A DNA stretch of 15,102 bases from CAVSUR01 sp052143655 (GTDB lineage: Bacteria > Actinomycetota > Actinomycetes > Streptosporangiales > Streptosporangiaceae), in the NCBI GenBank assembly GCA_052143655.1, contig JBKQSL010000519.1, positions 1-15,102 of the forward strand, given 5' to 3'. The translations under genes were made by a program, and so were the position numbers. The notes beneath the pieces are model-generated. The model did not search any database. It worked only from the letters and a program-made list of their open reading frames with translations, and was not told the origin of the DNA. Shown one piece after another: positions 12,633-15,102 of the stretch. Each line of letters opens with the position of its first letter. Positions within the stretch are counted from its first letter, which is position 1.

Positions 12633-14930
12633 TTGTCAAAACCGGAAATTGACCGCGAGCAGAAATATGTGTCCATGCTGTACGGGCGGCTGGATGATCT
12701 GCGGCAGCGGGCAGCAGGGCGGCTGGCGGAAGTGCTGCGCCAGTCCGGCGGGACCCATCAGGCGCGGACCGAGCGCGAGGCGTTCCTGGTGCTGTACGGC
12801 CGTCAGCTGGCCCAGTTCGACGCGGCTGAGCAGGGCCTGTGCTTCGGGCGGCTGGAATTCAGCGACGGGGCGCTGCGGTATATCGGGCGGATCGGCATTC
12901 ATTCCGACAATGACGCCTACGAGCAGCTGCTGATGGACTGGCGGGCGGACGCGGCCCGGCCGTTTTACCTGGCGACGGCGGCCGCGCCGGACGGAGTGAA
13001 AGTCCGCCGCCACCTCAAGACCCGCAGCCGCACCGTGCTCAGCCTCGACGACGAGGTGCTCGACCTCGCGCTGGCCGACCCTTCCGGGCACGACGGGCTG
13101 ACGGGGGAGTCGGCGCTGCTGGCCGCGGTCACCGCCAGCCGGACCGGGCGGATGGGCGACATCGTCGAGACCATCCAGGCCGAGCAGGACATGATCATCC
13201 GCGCGCCGCTGTCCGGCGTGCTCGTGGTCCAGGGCGGCCCCGGCACCGGGAAGACCGCGGTGGCGCTGCACCGGGCTGCGTACCTGCTCTACACCCACCG
13301 CCGGCAACTGGAGCAGCGAGGCGTGCTGGTGGTCGGGCCGAACGCCACGTTCCTGCGCTATATCGGGCAGGTACTGCCGTCGCTGGGCGAGACCAGCGTG
13401 CTGCTGTCCACGATCGGCGACCTGTTCCCCGGCGTTAGCGCGACCGGGACCGAGCCGGCCCTGACCGCCGAGATCAAGGGCCGGCCGCAGTTCGCGGGGA
13501 TCATCGCCGCGGCCGTCCGGGACCGGCAGCGGGCGCCGGCCGACGGGCTGGAAGTCGAGTTCGAGCGGCAGCCGCTGCGGCTGCCGCGCAGCGTGATCGC
13601 CCGGGCCCGGGAGCGCGCCCGGCGCTCCCGGCGGCCGCACAACCAGGCCCGGCAGGTGTTCGCGGGAGAGATCATCAGCGCGCTCACCCGGGTGGCCGCC
13701 GGCCGGCTGGGCGCGAACGTGCTCGGCGGCCCCAACCTGCTCGGCGACGACGAGATCGACGACCTGCGCCGGGAACTCGCCGCCGACCCTGCCGTCCGGG
13801 CGGCGATCGACCGGATGTGGCCGGCGCTGACCCCGGCACAGCTGCTCAGGGCCCTGTTCGCGGCGCCGGAGCGGCTGAGGGCGGCGGCTCCCGCGCTCAC
13901 CGGCGCCGAGCGGGCAGCGCTAGCCCGCGACCCCGGCGGGCCGTGGACGCCCGCCGACGTGCCACTGCTGGACGAGGCTGCCGAACTGCTCGGCGAGGAC
14001 GAGCGGGCGAGCCGGGCCCGGCAGGAGCGGGCCCGGCGGGCCCGCGAGGACTACGCGCAGGGCGTGCTGGACATCATGTCCCGCGACATCGAGGACGACG
14101 AGGAAATCCTGATGGGCGCCGACATGGTGGACGCCAGCCGGCTCGCCGCCCGGCAGGACGAGGACCTGGGGCTGACTGCGGCCGAGCGCGCGGCGGCCGA
14201 CCGGACCTGGGCATTCGGCCACGTGATCGTGGACGAGGCGCAGGAGCTGTCGCCGATGGCCTGGCGGATGCTGATGCGGCGGTGCCCGGTTAAGTCGATG
14301 ACGATTGTCGGCGACGTCGCGCAGACCGGGGACCTGGCCGGCCCGGGCTCGTGGGACGAGGCGCTGCGCCCGCACATCGGCGACAGGTGGCAGCTGTCCG
14401 CGCTGACCATCAACTACCGGACGCCCGCCGAGATCATGGCGGTGGCCGCGGACGTGCTGGCCGCGATCGACCCTGCGCTGACGCTGCCCCGCTCGGTCCG
14501 CGATTCCGGCTCGGTGCCGTGGCGGCTCGCCGCCGCGCCGGGCGCGCTGGCGGCCACCGTCGCCGACGCCGCACAGCGGGCGGCCGCGCTGGCCGGTGAC
14601 GGCAAGGTCGCGGTGATCGTCCCCGCCGGGCGGCTGGCCGACCTCGGCCGCGCGGTCACCGCACTGATCCCGGCCGCGGCGGTCGGCGAGGCCCCGGACC
14701 TGGAAAGCCCCCTGGTGGTGCTCACCGTGCACCAGGCCAAGGGCCTGGAGTTCGACGCGGTGCTGATCGCCGAGCCCGGCGAGATCATCGCCGAGTCCCG
14801 GCGCGGGCTGTCCGACCTCTACGTGGCGCTTACCCGGGCCACGCAGCAGCTCGGCGTGGTGCACGCCGGGCCGCTGCCCAAGGTGCTCGACGGCCTTGCC
14901 GAGGTCAGCCCGGCCGACATCCGCTGCTGA
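12633..14930 (+). CDS. helD: HelD/HelR-family RNA polymerase-recycling ATPase (UvrD-like)
   Basis: The 765-residue protein has the HelD layout: an N-terminal coiled-coil arm (EIDREQKYVSMLYGRLDDLRQ), an RNA-polymerase-binding region (CFGRLEF, YIGRIGI, MDWRADAARPFY), then a split superfamily 1A motor. Motor motifs are Walker A GGPGTGKT (201-208), Walker B DEAQ (534-537), GDVAQTGD, INYRTPAEI, VHQAKGLEFD (about 698-707) and YVALTRATQQLG. An acidic segment just before Walker B (about 487-514, EDDEEILMGADMVDASR) is where HelD proteins insert into the polymerase. Actinobacterial relatives free stalled RNA polymerase and some, named HelR, displace rifamycins; which subtype this is cannot be settled by eye. 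TTG at 12633 is chosen because AAGGGG lies five bases upstream; a TTG at 12588 would add 15 unrelated residues with poor ribosome binding. It stands alone after obgE. Confidence 0.92.
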   Translation: MSKPEIDREQKYVSMLYGRLDDLRQRAAGRLAEVLRQSGGTHQARTEREAFLVLYGRQLAQFDAAEQGLCFGRLEFSDGALRYIGRIGIHSDNDAYEQLLMDWRADAARPFYLATAAAPDGVKVRRHLKTRSRTVLSLDDEVLDLALADPSGHDGLTGESALLAAVTASRTGRMGDIVETIQAEQDMIIRAPLSGVLVVQGGPGTGKTAVALHRAAYLLYTHRRQLEQRGVLVVGPNATFLRYIGQVLPSLGETSVLLSTIGDLFPGVSATGTEPALTAEIKGRPQFAGIIAAAVRDRQRAPADGLEVEFERQPLRLPRSVIARARERARRSRRPHNQARQVFAGEIISALTRVAAGRLGANVLGGPNLLGDDEIDDLRRELAADPAVRAAIDRMWPALTPAQLLRALFAAPERLRAAAPALTGAERAALARDPGGPWTPADVPLLDEAAELLGEDERASRARQERARRAREDYAQGVLDIMSRDIEDDEEILMGADMVDASRLAARQDEDLGLTAAERAAADRTWAFGHVIVDEAQELSPMAWRMLMRRCPVKSMTIVGDVAQTGDLAGPGSWDEALRPHIGDRWQLSALTINYRTPAEIMAVAADVLAAIDPALTLPRSVRDSGSVPWRLAAAPGALAATVADAAQRAAALAGDGKVAVIVPAGRLADLGRAVTALIPAAAVGEAPDLESPLVVLTVHQAKGLEFDAVLIAEPGEIIAESRRGLSDLYVALTRATQQLGVVHAGPLPKVLDGLAEVSPADIRC

Positions 14931-14962
14931 CCCCCCGGGCTGCCCCGGCGGCCGCGGGTTCA

Positions 14963-15102
14963 GCAGCCTGGGCTGAGCTGCCTGGGCTGAGCTGCCTGGG
15001 CTGAGCTGCCTGGGCTGAGCTGCCTGGGCTGAGCTGCCTGGGCTGAGCTGCCTGGGCTGAGCTGCCTGGGGTGAGCTGCCTGGGATGAGCTGCCTGGACT
15101 GA
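14963..15102. repeat. Ten tandem copies of a 14-bp repeat running off the window
   Basis: The unit is GCTGCCTGGGCTGA. Copy 1 (14963-14976) has A at position 3; copies 2-7 (14977-15060) are identical; copies 8 and 9 change position 11 to G and A; copy 10 (15089-15102) has A at position 10. The array fills the window edge exactly and may continue. On the plus strand every frame meets TGA. On the minus strand all frames stay open through the array, and one ends in TGA at 14960-14962, so it could be the repetitive C-terminus of a minus-strand gene entering from the right. The 32 bp between the helD stop and the array show nothing else. Confidence 0.93.

Noticed and set aside
14963..15102. CRISPR array
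   Set aside because: Units are 14 bp, directly abutting, without spacers, and no cas genes are near; it is a simple tandem repeat.
1..15102. A new defence, toxin-antitoxin or biosynthetic system
   Set aside because: Every sizeable gene belongs to a known family, most in a conserved housekeeping order. No small toxin/antitoxin pair, nuclease-effector pair, reverse transcriptase, phage or transposon gene was seen on either strand.

Overview
The window is very GC-rich throughout, uses GTG and TTG starts freely, and carries proteins typical of Actinobacteria (MgtA-like mannosyltransferase, RNase E/G with long disordered arms, class II HelD). It is best read as an actinobacterial chromosome segment, mostly conserved housekeeping genes with a small accessory left flank. 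I saw no tRNA, rRNA, CRISPR array, transposase, phage gene or attachment site.

Left flank (1-3860). The 3' end of a LuxR-type response regulator enters from the left (+). It converges on a minus-strand block: a cytosolic SGNH/GDSL hydrolase and an MgtA/PimB'-like GT4 glycosyltransferase that overlap by ATGA, with a TauE/SafE-family permease upstream of them. The permease faces a radical SAM gene across a 233-bp spacer. In that spacer two TATAGT boxes on opposite strands form the arms of an inverted repeat, which suggests a compact divergent promoter.

Central cluster (3861-12496, all +). The order is TIGR03960-type B12-binding-domain radical SAM protein, its TIGR03936/DUF2344 partner, RNase E/G, rplU (L21), rpmA (L27) and obgE. 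This order recurs widely in bacteria and links RNA processing, ribosomal 50S proteins and a 50S-assembly GTPase to a radical SAM pair whose substrate is not known to me. The first three genes are tightly packed (4-bp gap, then a 41-bp overlap). rplU-rpmA is a two-gene unit closed by a very strong hairpin terminator. Two further hairpins lie between that terminator and obgE.

Right flank (12497-15102). After obgE comes a locally AT-rich leader with a candidate promoter whose -10 box lies inside a near-perfect palindrome. It leads into a HelD-family RNA polymerase-recycling ATPase (TTG start). The window ends in ten copies of a 14-bp tandem repeat that runs off the edge.

Most genes are recognisable families. 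The parts that remain unexplained are regulatory or structural: the symmetric divergent promoter, the hairpin series before obgE, the palindrome before helD, the terminal 14-bp array, and recurrent in-frame micro-repeats at gene tails. I did not find convincing evidence for a wholly new multi-gene system.
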